A stretch of DNA of 64,000 bases from Photobacterium angustum (GCF_002954615.1 NZ_MSCJ01000001.1:930001-994000); one strand, 5' to 3'. Positions 9,127-18,990 are shown, numbered from the stretch's first letter. The notes: generated by a model from the letters alone, not told the origin. Translations and numbers: made by a program.

Positions 9127-9280
9127 TTTTTCATTCTGATAGTTATAATCTGATTTATAGAATTAAATTTTCTTAAATTAAGCTAACGTTTATTCACCAC
9201 AGTGATTTTTCTTGCTAACCTGTGCTTATTGTAAGTCGTCCATCTTGTTTGGGCACTATGTTACTGAGAAGGTTACCTCG

Positions 9281-10081
9281 TTGGATCATTTTGTTTGGAA
9301 TGTCGACCCCGTTATGGTGTCAATCTTCGGTTTGAAGATTCATTGGTATGGTGTGTTATTTGCGTTAGCAATTACCGCTGGTTTCCAAGTTATGAAGTCA
9401 GTGTATGAACGTGAAGATAAGCCAGTAGAAAGTCTAGATTCATTATTAATGTACGCCGTCGTTGGTATTATTGTCGGCGCGCGTTTATTTCATGTCGTGT
9501 TTTACGATCCAGACTACTACTGGGCGAACCCAGGTCAGATTATTGCGGTATGGAACGGCGGGTTAGCGAGTCACGGTGGTGGTTTGGGTGTAATTCTAGC
9601 CGTCTACTTCTATACTAAGCGCTACAAAATTAACTTTATGTGGTTACTTGATCGTTTAGCCATCGCAACAGCATTGTTCGGCTTCTTTGTTCGTACGGGT
9701 AATTTCTTTAATTCAGAGATTCTAGGTACACCGAGTAATCTTCCATGGGCAGTTATTTTTGAGCGTGTTGATATGATCCCGCGTCACCCTGTCATGTTGT
9801 ACGAAGGGTTCTCTTATTTAGCCATCTTTGTTTTATTGTTTGCGCTCTACCGTAAAACAGATATTGGAAAGTATAAGGGGCTACTACTAGGCTGGTTCTT
9901 AGTATTAGTCATGACAGTACGTTTCTTATTAGAATTTATTAAAGTCCATCAGGCTGACTATTCTACAGATATGGTGCTTAATACAGGTCAACTGTTAAGT
10001 ATTCCATTTATTATTGCTGGTATTATCTTGGTGATTCGAGGTCAAAAAGCGCGTCGATTAGCGCGAGAATCACAAGGTTAA
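9281..10081 (+). CDS. lgt: Prolipoprotein diacylglyceryl transferase, atypical clade
   Basis: Lgt moves diacylglycerol from phosphatidylglycerol to the lipobox cysteine of prelipoproteins in the inner membrane. The frame is open from a TTG at 9212, but I choose the TTG at 9281, which has a GAGAAGG site 8 bp upstream and gives 266 residues starting DHFVWNVDPVMVS, the usual Lgt length and N-terminus. Lgt landmarks: IHWYGVLF, GARLFHVVFYDP, GGLASHGGGLG, VRTGNFFNSEI, PRHPVMLYE and VRFLLEFIK, with about seven membrane segments. Wording of these motifs (GGLASHGG, FFNSEILG, LPWAVIFERVD) resembles the Bacteroidota type more than that of E. coli or Vibrio (GGMSFHGG, RLGNFIN). This may be a second, acquired lgt. 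Confidence 0.85.
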   Translation: MDHFVWNVDPVMVSIFGLKIHWYGVLFALAITAGFQVMKSVYEREDKPVESLDSLLMYAVVGIIVGARLFHVVFYDPDYYWANPGQIIAVWNGGLASHGGGLGVILAVYFYTKRYKINFMWLLDRLAIATALFGFFVRTGNFFNSEILGTPSNLPWAVIFERVDMIPRHPVMLYEGFSYLAIFVLLFALYRKTDIGKYKGLLLGWFLVLVMTVRFLLEFIKVHQADYSTDMVLNTGQLLSIPFIIAGIILVIRGQKARRLARESQG

Positions 10082-10104
10082 AAATTATAGTTTGTATAGA
10101 TACT

Positions 10105-10135
10105 AAAAAGCCGATCTCATGATCGGCTTTTTTTT
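10105..10135. terminator. Intrinsic terminator after lgt
   Basis: AAAAAGCCGATC, loop TCAT, GATCGGCTTTTT and further Ts. The A-run on the other side lets it work also for the convergent ECF operon ending at 10167. Confidence 0.92.
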
Positions 10136-10166
10136 GCTGGTAATTGATAATGCAACACTAAAGTAA

Positions 10167-11009
10167 TTAGTGGAACGGATACCAAAATAAGCTGGTGGAT
10201 TCAACGCGGTGGAAAATACCAAAACCAAGTATTGCTACAATAATGACTAAAGCAATGAAATCATTTTTAGTCATTGGTTTTAAACTGTACCAAGTACGCT
10301 TTTTATTGCGACCAAAACCCCGTAAAGTCATTGCATTGGAAATGACATCTGCACGATCTAGGCTTGAAAAAATTAATGGGCCAAGAATCTTTGCTACATT
10401 ACGGATACGTGTCATCACGGGTGCATTTTTTGAAATATCCACACCACGTGCTTGTTGAGCATGCATAATGTTGGTGAAGTCTTTCATCACTTCTGGTAGA
10501 TAACGTAAAGTTAAGCTCACAGCATAAGCAACACGATAAGGTACACCTAGTTTATTTAAACTAGCGGAAAACTCTGTTGGATGAGTGGTGAACACAAACA
10601 CCAATGCGATCGGGAACATGCTGAAATATTTTAGTGTCACTGTTAACAAGTAAAACAATGTTTCAAGCGTAATATCGTAATGACCAAAGAGATGGATCAG
10701 AACGGTTTTGCTGTGCATATAATCGGTGCCTTGCTGCGGCGCAATCAAGAACATAAATAATGCGTTCATCAGTAAAACGACAGCTGTACCCATGAGTAAC
10801 GGTTTATAAACCTTAAAAGGTATTTTGGTTTCTTTAAGTAAGAACAGACCTAAAATAATCAATCCACAAATAACACGTAGATCGAACGTCAATAATACCA
10901 TGGTAACCCAAGCCATAAAGAGAATGAGTTTAGTAATACCGTTTAGCGAGTGTAGCCATGAATGGGTATTAATATAACTAATACCAAATTTGAATTTATT
11001 GGTTTTCAT
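10167..11009 (-). CDS. ECF transporter T-component (CbiQ/EcfT family)
   Basis: 280 residues with five or six membrane segments and the long cytoplasmic coupling region. The two coupling motifs that dock on the ATPases are visible: AQQARGVD (about residue 186) and TLRGFGRN (about 230). It is the last gene of a three-gene minus-strand operon, 2 bp after the ATPase gene. Known role: EcfT links the ATPase pair to the substrate-binding S-component in energy-coupling-factor importers. Terminated at 10105-10135. Confidence 0.92.
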   Translation of the reverse strand: MKTNKFKFGISYINTHSWLHSLNGITKLILFMAWVTMVLLTFDLRVICGLIILGLFLLKETKIPFKVYKPLLMGTAVVLLMNALFMFLIAPQQGTDYMHSKTVLIHLFGHYDITLETLFYLLTVTLKYFSMFPIALVFVFTTHPTEFSASLNKLGVPYRVAYAVSLTLRYLPEVMKDFTNIMHAQQARGVDISKNAPVMTRIRNVAKILGPLIFSSLDRADVISNAMTLRGFGRNKKRTWYSLKPMTKNDFIALVIIVAILGFGIFHRVESTSLFWYPFH

Positions 11010-11011
11010 GA

Positions 11012-12706
11012 TTATTTCGTTTTTGCTTCGTGCTCAATAAAACAACGGATGAAGTTGTCGATACGTGTAATGCCCATAGCCTCAGCTAAAGTGTAAAGGC
11101 TTGTCACTGTTAAGTTAGCTTTATCAAGTAGGGTTGGCAGGCTAAATATACGGTAGACACTGTCATCTGCTAGCAATTGGCTGTCAGCAATAACAATGGC
11201 GCGCTGTGTGTATTCCAGTACTAAATGCATATCATGCGAGATAATAATGATGGTAATACCAAGCTTTTCATTTAGCTCTTTAATGAATGCCATCATTGCG
11301 GTGTAGTGGTGGTAGTCTTGTCCTGCTGTTGGCTCGTCAAGGATTAACAGTTCAGGCTCTAACACAAGCATAGTCGCAATAGTTACACGTTTCTTTTGGC
11401 CAAAACTCAGTGCATCAATCGGCCATTCACGGTAACGACCTAAGCCACAGAGCTCAAGCATGTGATTAACTTTTTCTTTTACTATATTTTCGTCAACACC
11501 ACGGTTACGAAGCCCAGATGCGACTTCATCGAAAATCATGTGATGTGAAATCATATGATTGGGGTTTTGTAATACAACACCAATTTTATGGCTGCGTTCA
11601 AAGATAGAACAATTGGCGAGATTATCACCATTTAACGAAATAGTACCGCTATCTTGCTCTAATACACCCATGATTAAACGGGTGATAGTTGACTTGCCCG
11701 AACCATTTTTTCCCATAATAGAGACAAATTCGCCTTTATGGACATCAAAGCTAACATCATTAAGGGTGTTTTTTACGCCATCATAGGAGTAAGACAAGTT
11801 TTTCACGCTCAATAATACTTCGCTAAGCTCAGGCTTTTGTACTGGCGCAACCTGATGAAACCATTGCTCTAGTTGTGGCTTAAATTTATCTAGCGAAAGG
11901 GTAGAGAAATAAGCGGGGTGATCCTCTTTTGAAAGTGTACAACCCGCCGCTTTAATAGCAGAAATATACAAAGGTTCACGAATACCGTGCTGCTCAAGCA
12001 CCGTACTTGCTAATAATTCGTCAGGCGTCATATCTGCGACAATTTCACCACGATTCATCATAATGATGCGATCAACAGGACGATGGAGAACATCTTCTAA
12101 ACGGTGTTCAATGATAATTACTGTTTTGCCTGTATCTTTATGCAGGTTATCAATGATTTCTATTGCTGCTTTGCCTGTTTTAGGGTCAAGACTTGCTAAA
12201 GGTTCATCAAATAAGAGGATATCAACATCATCAACCATAACGCCAGCAAGTGACACTCGCTGTTTTTGACCACCACTTAAATCAAATGGTGAGTGATCAA
12301 TGATTGCGTTCAAATCAATCATGTCAGCCGTTGCTTGAACAATCTCGTGCATCTCTTTTTGTGGGATCATTTGATTTTCAAGCGCAAAAGCGATGTCTTC
12401 GCCGACACTTAATCCAACAAACTGACCATCAGTATCTTGTAATACTGTACCAACCATACTTGTACAGTGGTCAAGGCCCATTTTTTGAGTATCTTGCTGA
12501 TTAATGGTGAGTGTTCCTGAGCAATCACCTTTAATTGCATGTGGAATGAGACCATTAAGACATTGTCCCAATGTTGATTTACCACTACCACTAGGACCAA
12601 CAATCACGACTTTCTCACCAGTATTAATGGTGAGGTTGATATTTTTTAGTGTTGGCTTTTCAAGCGCCCAATATTTAAAGGAGAAATCAGTAAATTGAAT
12701 AGCCAT
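11012..12706 (-). CDS. ECF transporter fused double ATPase (EcfA-EcfA')
   Basis: 564 residues made of two ABC ATPase domains in one chain. First half: Walker [10 protein letters not shown] (about 37), signature DLSGGQKQR, Walker B ILLFDEP. Second half: Walker A GKNGSGKST (about 332), signature LSFGQKKR, Walker B LLILDEP. Both look catalytically complete. Between them (about 255-295) is a linker. Layout as in YkoD-type ATPases of thiamine-precursor and related importers. It sits between the S- and T-component genes with 2-bp gaps on both sides, so the three form one operon. Confidence 0.93.
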   Translation of the reverse strand: MAIQFTDFSFKYWALEKPTLKNINLTINTGEKVVIVGPSGSGKSTLGQCLNGLIPHAIKGDCSGTLTINQQDTQKMGLDHCTSMVGTVLQDTDGQFVGLSVGEDIAFALENQMIPQKEMHEIVQATADMIDLNAIIDHSPFDLSGGQKQRVSLAGVMVDDVDILLFDEPLASLDPKTGKAAIEIIDNLHKDTGKTVIIIEHRLEDVLHRPVDRIIMMNRGEIVADMTPDELLASTVLEQHGIREPLYISAIKAAGCTLSKEDHPAYFSTLSLDKFKPQLEQWFHQVAPVQKPELSEVLLSVKNLSYSYDGVKNTLNDVSFDVHKGEFVSIMGKNGSGKSTITRLIMGVLEQDSGTISLNGDNLANCSIFERSHKIGVVLQNPNHMISHHMIFDEVASGLRNRGVDENIVKEKVNHMLELCGLGRYREWPIDALSFGQKKRVTIATMLVLEPELLILDEPTAGQDYHHYTAMMAFIKELNEKLGITIIIISHDMHLVLEYTQRAIVIADSQLLADDSVYRIFSLPTLLDKANLTVTSLYTLAEAMGITRIDNFIRCFIEHEAKTK

Positions 12707-12708
12707 GC

Positions 12709-13260
12709 TTAATATGCCTCTTTGAGGTTGTAGCTTTGCTGTTTACGTTTAGCAACAGATGTCAAAATAAAGTGTCCGACAACGGCAATTAACGTTGTGT
12801 TACCTGCCGCAATAATGACAAGTTGCGCTAAGACTTTGGCAAAAGGTTCGGCATAGAGAATAGAGTCTAAAAAGGCAGAGCAGCCATAACCAATCACATT
12901 GCCTAAGAATGCGAGTACTACAAATAGAGTGAAATCAAGTTTAGAAAAAAGGCCTTTTTCCAAGCGTTCGCGGGTGAGTTTAGGATATAAGCCAATGATC
13001 ATACCAACGATTCCAGAGCCTAAAACCCAAGTGAACCATACTCCCCATCCGGCAAACAGATCTGTTACCCAGTGGCCGATAAAACCAACAAGAAAGCCAA
13101 CTAATGGGCCAAATAGAACAGCGAATAGTGCCAGTACAGCCATTGCTGGCTTTAAAGTTGTGTTTGCAAAAACAGGAATACCAAACATAGGTAACCCCCC
13201 AATGCCGTAAAGTGCAGCACCGATAGCAATCAGAACAACCGTTTTGGCTGAAAGACTCAT
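12709..13260 (-). CDS. ECF transporter S-component, UPF0397 family
   Basis: 183 residues, six predicted membrane segments. The N-terminal wording [19 protein letters not shown] followed by [20 protein letters not shown] and [16 protein letters not shown] is characteristic of the UPF0397 family, the substrate-binding S-unit of ECF importers. First gene of the operon, with AAGG about 6-8 bp before the ATG. Substrate is unknown: the fused ATPase resembles the YkoD group (hydroxymethylpyrimidine/thiamine), but there is no recognisable TPP riboswitch in front, so I name no vitamin. A folded 5' leader precedes it. Confidence 0.88.
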   Translation of the reverse strand: MSLSAKTVVLIAIGAALYGIGGLPMFGIPVFANTTLKPAMAVLALFAVLFGPLVGFLVGFIGHWVTDLFAGWGVWFTWVLGSGIVGMIIGLYPKLTRERLEKGLFSKLDFTLFVVLAFLGNVIGYGCSAFLDSILYAEPFAKVLAQLVIIAAGNTTLIAVVGHFILTSVAKRKQQSYNLKEAY

Positions 13261-13322
13261 AACTAAACCTTGTAAACTCTTGATAATTATTCAACGTATA
13301 TTGAACAACACATATAAAAACT

Positions 13323-13435
13323 GGATTCGCGTATGCTTTATGGTTAAGTAAATGTCACCGGTTCAGCAGCCATGCCAAAGTTGGTGATAATCAATAGCAA
13401 GTTATGCTAAATGTTGTCACTCAACGCGAATAATC
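13323..13435 (-). promoter_or_regulatory. Folded 5' leader of the ECF operon (riboswitch or attenuator candidate)
   Basis: On the minus-strand transcript, ATTCGCGT (13431-13424) pairs perfectly with ACGCGAAT (13332-13325), enclosing about 90 nt. Inside is a further TCACC/GGTGA stem around a loop rich in GGC/GCTG. A promoter with -10 TATAAT lies just upstream, so transcription would begin at or next to the 5' arm, as is common for riboswitches. The 3' arm is followed 4 nt later by a run of five Ts. The S-component start codon is about 60 nt further on. It does not match the TPP, cobalamin, preQ1-I, purine or ZTP consensus that I can recall. Function inferred only from position and pairing. Confidence 0.45.
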
Positions 13436-13436
13436 C

Positions 13437-13465
13437 ATTATAAAACAAGAGCGGTGTCGGCCTAA
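13437..13465 (-). promoter_or_regulatory. Probable promoter of the ECF importer operon
   Basis: On the minus strand, -35 TTAGGC (13465-13460) and a perfect -10 TATAAT (13442-13437) with 17-bp spacing. Predicted start near 13430, the 5' arm of the leader fold. Confidence 0.5.
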
Positions 13466-14187
13466 TTTCTGAGTTCGAGATATCGAAAAAAGAGTAGAAC
13501 CAAAAGCGGCGCACATAATACTCTATTAAGTAAGCGATGGGAATGCTTTACATCTAGACGTCTAAAGAATGAGCGACTTTATTTAAATAAATATTCAAAA
13601 CTAAAATTTAGTCTGTATTTGCTGTTATTTCATTCAATTATTCAATACGTTATAGAGTCAATAAAACGTGTTTTTTTACAATGTGTTCGTAGTTTTTGTT
13701 GGGTTAGGAATGCTGTTGTAAAAATTTGAGTATTAGGGCTTAAGAGGTTGGAGTGTCTTTGTTACTGGTATTTTTTTGCGCTTATTTTTCTATTTAAGTA
13801 AAAAAAATCACATAATCAATTACACTCAATATAGTGGGTACAGTAAAAAGCATTACAAATCTAGCGTTAGATCTGAATTTTATAAATCATAATTGATGTA
13901 ACAAATTGTTATTTGATTGATAATTATAACTAATTGGAAATATTATATTTTTCGCTTTATTTTTTTTCCCAAATAGGAAATAATCAATGTGCACTCTTTA
14001 TTTTGAAGCGTGTAATAAAGAATAATAGAACAACGTATTGTCAAGCTTTAACTTGATACTAAACTTTGCGCTGATACACAGAATCAGCATTTGGTGAAGT
14101 GTTAAGTTAAGGTAGAATTATGTAGTATTAGTAGTAGCTATCCTGCCATTCTGGCTGGGTGCAGAGCCAAATCATTGGAGATACAGC
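13466..14187. other. Long AT-rich divergent intergenic region
   Basis: No gene can be supported. Toward the right end are two small inverted repeats in the uvrY leader: TCAAG/CTTGA near 14041-14056 and GCTGAT/ATCAGC around 14071-14090. The region must contain the uvrY promoter. I see no array of GGA motifs that would suggest a CsrB-type RNA. Confidence 0.4.
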
Positions 14188-14832
14188 TTGATTAATGTAT
14201 TCCTTGTAGATGATCACGAACTGGTTCGCACAGGGATTCGACGTCTTCTTGAAGATGTCCGTGGTATTAAAGTGGTAGGGGAAGCCATCAGTGGTGAGGA
14301 AGCCGTAAAATGGTGTCGTAGCAATCATGCCGACATTATTCTTATGGATATGAATATGCCTGGTATTGGTGGACTTGAAGCGACCCGTAAGATTTTACGA
14401 TTCAATCCCGATGTAAAAATTATTGTTTTAACAATTCATACCGAAAACCCATTTCCGACAAAAGTAATGCAAGCAGGTGCTGCCGGTTACTTAACGAAGG
14501 GAGCGGGACCTGATGAAATGGTTAACGCAATAAGAATGGTAAACAGTGGCCAGCGTTATATTTCACCTGAAATTGCGCAGCAGATGGCGTTAAGCCAATT
14601 TGCTTCAAATTCTGAGAATCCTTTTAAAGAGCTTTCTGAGCGCGAACTTCAGATAATGATGATGATCACGAAAGGGCAAAAAGTAACAGATATTTCGGAG
14701 CAATTAAATTTGAGTCCGAAAACCGTTAATAGTTATCGCTATCGTTTGTTTAACAAACTGGATATTAGTGGTGATGTTGAATTAACGCATCTTGCCATTC
14801 GACATGGAATGCTTGATACAGAGACGTTATAG
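14188..14832 (+). CDS. uvrY: Response regulator UvrY (GacA/SirA family)
   Basis: 214 residues: receiver domain (1-120) with acidic pair DD at 8-9, phospho-acceptor Asp in ILMDMNMPG (about 54), Thr in LTIHTEN and Lys in YLTKGAG; then a LuxR-type helix-turn-helix (about 150-205, [12 protein letters not shown] ... [17 protein letters not shown]). Partner of the BarA/GacS kinase; activates csrB-type small RNAs and so controls CsrA, carbon storage, motility and biofilm. TTG start with GGAG 7 bp upstream; a TTG start is also used by E. coli uvrY. Its stop overlaps the uvrC start by one base, the classic uvrY-uvrC operon. Confidence 0.97.
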   Translation: MINVFLVDDHELVRTGIRRLLEDVRGIKVVGEAISGEEAVKWCRSNHADIILMDMNMPGIGGLEATRKILRFNPDVKIIVLTIHTENPFPTKVMQAGAAGYLTKGAGPDEMVNAIRMVNSGQRYISPEIAQQMALSQFASNSENPFKELSERELQIMMMITKGQKVTDISEQLNLSPKTVNSYRYRLFNKLDISGDVELTHLAIRHGMLDTETL

Positions 14833-16682
14833 TGTCAGATGTTCCAAAAGAAAAAAGTTTTGATCCTCAAGCTTTTCTGAAAACAGTAACACACCAGCCA
14901 GGCGTCTATCGTATGTATGACGCTACTGGTGTGGTTATTTACGTCGGTAAAGCAAAAGATTTAAAAAAACGCCTTTCTAGTTATTTTCGAACTAATGTTG
15001 CGGGTGAAAAAACACGTGCTTTGGTTAAAAATATCTGCAATGTGGATGTGACAGTAACCCATACTGAAACAGAAGCACTTATCCTTGAACATAACTATAT
15101 CAAGCAGTATTTACCTAAATATAATGTATTACTGCGTGATGATAAGTCTTATCCTTATATTCTTCTAAGTGCCAGCAAGCATCCACGCTTGTCGATTCAC
15201 CGCGGTGTTAAACGTCGCAAAGGTGAATACTTTGGCCCATATCCTGATGCTGGTGCAGTACGCGAAAGTTTGCATCTTATGCAGAAAATCTTTCCGGTGC
15301 GTCAGTGTGAAGATTCAGTATATGCTAACCGAAGTCGTCCATGTTTGATGTATCAAATTGGGCGCTGCTCTGGGCCTTGTGTCGAAGGGTTGATCAGCGA
15401 CGATGACTATCAACAGCAAGTGCAATTGGTGCGATTATTTTTGCAGGGTAAAGATCGCCAAGTGATTAGCATTATGGTTGAGAAAATGGAGCAAGCTAGC
15501 CAAGCGTTAGAGTTTGAGCAAGCGGCACGATATCGCGACCAGATCCAAGCACTAAGACGTATCCAAGAACAGCAGTTTGTAAGCCAAGACAATGAAGATG
15601 ATATTGATGTCATTGGTATTGCACACAGTAATGGGCTGGCATGCATTCATGGATTATATATTCGTCAAGGTAAGATCTTAGGTAGTCGCAGTTATTTTCC
15701 TAAAGTGCCCGTTGATGCAACGTTAACAGAAGTCCTTTCAGGGTTTGTTACTCAATACTATTTCAACCAAGTTGAAGGTCGAGTGATCCCGAGCGTCATT
15801 TTATTAAGTGAAACGCTGGGTGAAGAAGGTGAAACTATTGCTAAAGCGTTAACGGAAATGGCTGGGCGTACTATTAATTTTAAATATAATCCACGAGGCA
15901 GTCGTGCTCAGTATTTAAAATTGGCAAAGACGAATGCAGAAACCGCACTGACGAGCAAAATTAATCACCGTTTAACGATACAAGAGCGTTTCTTTGCTCT
16001 TCAACAAGCTTTAAACTTAAAGCCGATTTCACGTATGGAATGTTTTGATATTAGCCATACTATGGGTGAAAAAACGGTAGCCTCATGCGTTGTCTTCAAT
16101 CAGGAAGGACCATTAAAGCAAGAGTATCGTCGTTATAATATAACGGGTATTACTGGCGGTGATGATTACGCAGCAATGGCACAAGTTTTGGAACGTCGCT
16201 ACAGCAAAAATATGGAATTAGATAAAATTCCAGACATAATTTTCATAGATGGCGGTAGAGGTCAGTTATCAACAGCGTATGATGTAGTGAAGCCGTATAT
16301 TGCTGATTGGCCAAAACGACCTTTGCTTGTCGGTGTGGCAAAAGGCACTACACGTAAGCCTGGTTTAGAAACACTGATATTTGTTACAGGTGAAGAGTTT
16401 TCTATGCCAAGTGATTCACCAGCGTTGCATCTGATCCAGCATATTCGTGATGAAAGTCATAACCATGCTATAAGTGGTCACCGCGCCCAACGTGCAAAAG
16501 TTCGTAAGCGTAGTAGCCTTGAAGATGTAGAAGGTATTGGGCCTAAACGACGCCAAGCGTTGCTCAAATATATGGGTGGTATGCAAGAGCTGAAGAAAGC
16601 AAGTAAAGAAGAAATTGCTAAAGTACCTGGTATTAGTCCTGCTTTAGCAGAAAAAATAGTCGATGCATTGCAACATAATTAG
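14832..16682 (+). CDS. uvrC: UvrABC excinuclease subunit C
   Basis: 616 residues (E. coli 610). GIY-YIG nuclease domain at 15-95 ([19 protein letters not shown]) for the 3' incision; UVR motif for UvrB contact at about 205-240 ([19 protein letters not shown]); RNase H-like C-terminal nuclease (about 380-540, with [11 protein letters not shown] and FIDGGRGQL) for the 5' incision; tandem helix-hairpin-helix at the end ([31 protein letters not shown]). Nucleotide excision repair in the cytoplasm. GTG start overlapping the uvrY stop, so translation is probably coupled. All key motifs look intact. Confidence 0.98.
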   Translation: MSDVPKEKSFDPQAFLKTVTHQPGVYRMYDATGVVIYVGKAKDLKKRLSSYFRTNVAGEKTRALVKNICNVDVTVTHTETEALILEHNYIKQYLPKYNVLLRDDKSYPYILLSASKHPRLSIHRGVKRRKGEYFGPYPDAGAVRESLHLMQKIFPVRQCEDSVYANRSRPCLMYQIGRCSGPCVEGLISDDDYQQQVQLVRLFLQGKDRQVISIMVEKMEQASQALEFEQAARYRDQIQALRRIQEQQFVSQDNEDDIDVIGIAHSNGLACIHGLYIRQGKILGSRSYFPKVPVDATLTEVLSGFVTQYYFNQVEGRVIPSVILLSETLGEEGETIAKALTEMAGRTINFKYNPRGSRAQYLKLAKTNAETALTSKINHRLTIQERFFALQQALNLKPISRMECFDISHTMGEKTVASCVVFNQEGPLKQEYRRYNITGITGGDDYAAMAQVLERRYSKNMELDKIPDIIFIDGGRGQLSTAYDVVKPYIADWPKRPLLVGVAKGTTRKPGLETLIFVTGEEFSMPSDSPALHLIQHIRDESHNHAISGHRAQRAKVRKRSSLEDVEGIGPKRRQALLKYMGGMQELKKASKEEIAKVPGISPALAEKIVDALQHN

Positions 16683-16791
16683 TTCGCTGCACTTTTTTGG
16701 TTTAATTTACTGATAAATTCGCACCTAAGCAGACTTTGGAGTAGGCTAGGGAAGTAGATTAAACTCTGATTTTGAACATAAGAATAATATT

Positions 16792-17349
16792 ATGCGTTTA
16801 TCAATACCTAACATCTTAAGTTTCGTCCGGCTCATGCTTATCCCATTTTTTGTTATTGCCTTTTATGTGCCGTACGAGTGGTCTGCTTTTGCAACAGCGT
16901 TAATTTTTTGGGTCGCGGGTGTCACCGATTGGTTCGATGGCTACCTTGCTCGTAAATTAAATCAAACAACTCGGTTTGGTGCTTTTATCGATCCTGTTGC
17001 TGATAAACTCATGGTAGCAACGGCCTTAGTACTTGTAGTTGAGCATTATCATTCAGTATGGGTTACGATCCCAGCTGTCACTATGATTGGTCGTGAAATT
17101 ATTATTTCAGCACTACGTGAATGGATGGCAGAAATTGGTAAACGTGCAAGTGTTGCCGTTTCTTGGGTAGGGAAAGTGAAGACTGCCTCTCAGATGTTTG
17201 CTCTATTATTGTTGTTATGGCATCCGCATGAATACGTTGTATGGTTAGGTTATGTATCTTTGTATGTTGCAATGGTATTAACGTACTGGTCAATGGTGCA
17301 ATATTTAAAAGCAGCCAAAGGTGATTTGCTTAACGCAGAAAATCACTAG
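16792..17349 (+). CDS. pgsA: CDP-diacylglycerol-glycerol-3-phosphate 3-phosphatidyltransferase
   Basis: 185 residues with about four to five membrane segments. The CDP-alcohol phosphotransferase signature is complete: [20 protein letters not shown] continuing to IDPVADK (Asp, Asp-Gly, Ala-Arg, Gly, Asp, Asp spacing). Makes phosphatidylglycerol phosphate, the committed step to phosphatidylglycerol and cardiolipin, in the inner membrane. Third gene of the conserved uvrY-uvrC-pgsA block, 109 bp after uvrC, followed by a terminator. Confidence 0.96.
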   Translation: MRLSIPNILSFVRLMLIPFFVIAFYVPYEWSAFATALIFWVAGVTDWFDGYLARKLNQTTRFGAFIDPVADKLMVATALVLVVEHYHSVWVTIPAVTMIGREIIISALREWMAEIGKRASVAVSWVGKVKTASQMFALLLLLWHPHEYVVWLGYVSLYVAMVLTYWSMVQYLKAAKGDLLNAENH

Positions 17350-17365
17350 CAAGTCCTATTTTTGG

Positions 17366-17394
17366 AAAAGGTCTGATTAATCAGGCCTTTTTTT
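17366..17394 (+). terminator. Intrinsic terminator of pgsA
   Basis: AAAAGGTCTGA, loop TTAA, TCAGGCCTTTTTT: an 11-bp stem with one G-T pair, then Ts. Confidence 0.9.
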
Positions 17395-17523
17395 ATATTT
17401 CTAGTATTTGTTAAGACACCCTCTCTTAGTTATATTGAGTGAAAATCAAACGATTATGGATGAGGGATCTGCGCAATGGAATATGCTCAAGAATACTCAA
17501 AGAAATAAAAAGCGGTTCGGATC

Positions 17524-17949
17524 TTGACTGGAGTATTCGTTGGGAGCGTCATTTACTTTCTTCATACAATCTGGCTGATACCTATTATTAACGATGTTGT
17601 ATCTCGTCCACATTGCTTTGAATGGTTGGGTTTTAATCTCGCTGATTATTTTTGGTATTTGGTGATGGTTGGTGTACCACTATTTGCTTTTACGATGAGT
17701 TGGATATTGATACCGCGAGGGATCGCAGGAATTCGTGAAAGGCGCTTTCCACCTAAAGCGGTAAAAGTCTATCGACCAACGAAAGTAAAAACAGGATTTT
17801 TGGCTTGGTTAATATCAGCTATGCACTTATTAATTCCCTTCGTACTTTTATTACTTGCTGTTTGGGGGTATCTACAAACTCCTCATTTTCCTACTTTTGA
17901 TAAGCAAGCGTTAGATCCTAACCTGTGTATAAAAGATAGTATTCATTAA
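17524..17949 (+). CDS. Hypothetical inner-membrane protein
   Basis: 141 residues with three predicted membrane segments (about 4-24, 40-65, 95-120), separated by a basic cytoplasmic loop (IRERRFPPKAVKVYRPTKVK). No family recognised. The frame begins with TTG at 17524 without an obvious ribosome site; a ten-codon ORF (MEYAQEYSKK, 17476-17508) behind a GAGGGA sits just upstream in the same phase and could supply ribosomes by coupling, or the true start may be elsewhere. Isolated, no operon partner. Confidence 0.55.
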   Translation: MTGVFVGSVIYFLHTIWLIPIINDVVSRPHCFEWLGFNLADYFWYLVMVGVPLFAFTMSWILIPRGIAGIRERRFPPKAVKVYRPTKVKTGFLAWLISAMHLLIPFVLLLLAVWGYLQTPHFPTFDKQALDPNLCIKDSIH

Positions 17950-18208
17950 TGTCCAACATGCAGTTATAACTCTTTCTTGTTGAAAGTATATAATCTGCAT
18001 GTTGTCATCTTGGTTTAAACGCAAGTTAGCATTCATTGTCACGATATACATCATGTTCGTAATGATGTTCAATTTTCAGGTGGTGAACTTTTAGTTTTCT
18101 GAGCTACCATGAACATCTTTGTTATCAGCAGATTTTATTTATTAGTCGACTTAATCGCTATAAAAAACGTCTATGCCATTTACGAATTACAAAAGTGCTT
18201 AATACTTT

Positions 18209-18964
18209 TCATATGTTCGCAGCATCTCGACGTTTAATGTCTTTGTGGCCATCTTCTGACACACCGTTTTTCCAATAACTGCTAATGTAAATGAACTCTC
18301 TTTCAACGTTTTTTTCATTACGAAAATATTGTCGTAGTTCACGCATGGTATCGAATTCACAGGCTGACCAAACAGAAACCTTGCCATCTTTCCAAGGTAA
18401 TGATGTGACAGTATCTGCTAGCGATTCAGAGGCTGTTATCCATATCACTTTAATATCTTCAGGCTTAGATAATTCCTGTATATCCTCTTTATCAATAACT
18501 TGAATAACGGCGTATCCCTTCGCATCTATTGGCAGCCTTTGTATTTTTGTCGTTAATGATGGTAGTGCAGTCATATCGGCAACCATAAAAAACCAATCTG
18601 CATCAGGATTGAGGTCTTTAATTTCCCCAGGGCCTAATAGACTAATTTTATCGCCTAATGATGCTTGCTTCGCCCATTTAGCCGCATAACTGTGATCGCC
18701 TTGAACTGTATTATGACGAACAAAATCGACTTCAATACTATTTTGTTCCGGAATATATTTTCTAATCGTATAGGTACGCATCACTGGTCGTTGCCCTTTC
18801 GGCACAAGACTAATATCAGTACTGCCATTTTCAGCAAAAAGTAATTTTATGTAGTTTCCTGCACTATTCTTAGAAAATGCAGATAAGCACTCTCCTTGTA
18901 AGGTGATTCGTTGCATATTGGTTGTGATAGTTTTGCTGTTTATTACTTTTACTTCGTTATTCAT
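18209..18964 (-). CDS. Siderophore-interacting FAD/NAD(P)H ferric reductase (SIP/ViuB family)
   Basis: 251 residues. N-terminal FAD-binding domain with the SIP motif VMRTYTIRKY (about 61-70) and a HSYAAKWA segment that corresponds to the HGPAAxWA motif; C-terminal NAD(P)H-binding domain ending YWKNGVSEDGHK. The family (ViuB, YqjH, SIP) reduces ferric siderophores in the cytoplasm to release iron. A Fur-like site lies just in front of the ATG, as expected for iron-regulated genes. Divergent from the SDR gene at 19142. No siderophore synthesis genes are nearby, so the cognate siderophore is unknown. Confidence 0.88.
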   Translation of the reverse strand: MNNEVKVINSKTITTNMQRITLQGECLSAFSKNSAGNYIKLLFAENGSTDISLVPKGQRPVMRTYTIRKYIPEQNSIEVDFVRHNTVQGDHSYAAKWAKQASLGDKISLLGPGEIKDLNPDADWFFMVADMTALPSLTTKIQRLPIDAKGYAVIQVIDKEDIQELSKPEDIKVIWITASESLADTVTSLPWKDGKVSVWSACEFDTMRELRQYFRNEKNVEREFIYISSYWKNGVSEDGHKDIKRRDAANI

Positions 18965-18975
18965 GTTTCACCAAT

Positions 18976-18990
18976 TGAGAATGGTTTTTA
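18976..18990 (-). promoter_or_regulatory. Possible Fur box
   Basis: TGAGAATGGTTTTTA, 12 bp upstream of the siderophore-interacting protein ATG, matches about 10 of 14 fixed positions of the TGATAAT-N-ATTATCA Fur motif; the left half is good, the right half degenerate. Confidence 0.35.

Noticed and set aside
9212..9280. Extended N-terminus of Lgt from the upstream TTG
   Set aside because: The added 23 residues hold two cysteines and no Lgt-like sequence, while the TTG at 9281 has a proper ribosome site.
12899..13294. Two 103-104 codon ORFs overlapping the S-component gene
   Set aside because: Out-of-frame shadows of the UPF0397 gene, whose membrane-protein pattern and operon spacing are clear.
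13323..13435. TPP or cobalamin riboswitch in front of the ECF operon
   Set aside because: No CTGAGA or ACCTGATCTGGATAATGCC-like core for TPP, and no GCCACTG B12 box; left as an unassigned structured leader.
13466..14187. CsrB-type small RNA upstream of uvrY
   Set aside because: No series of AGGA/GGA hairpin loops is visible.
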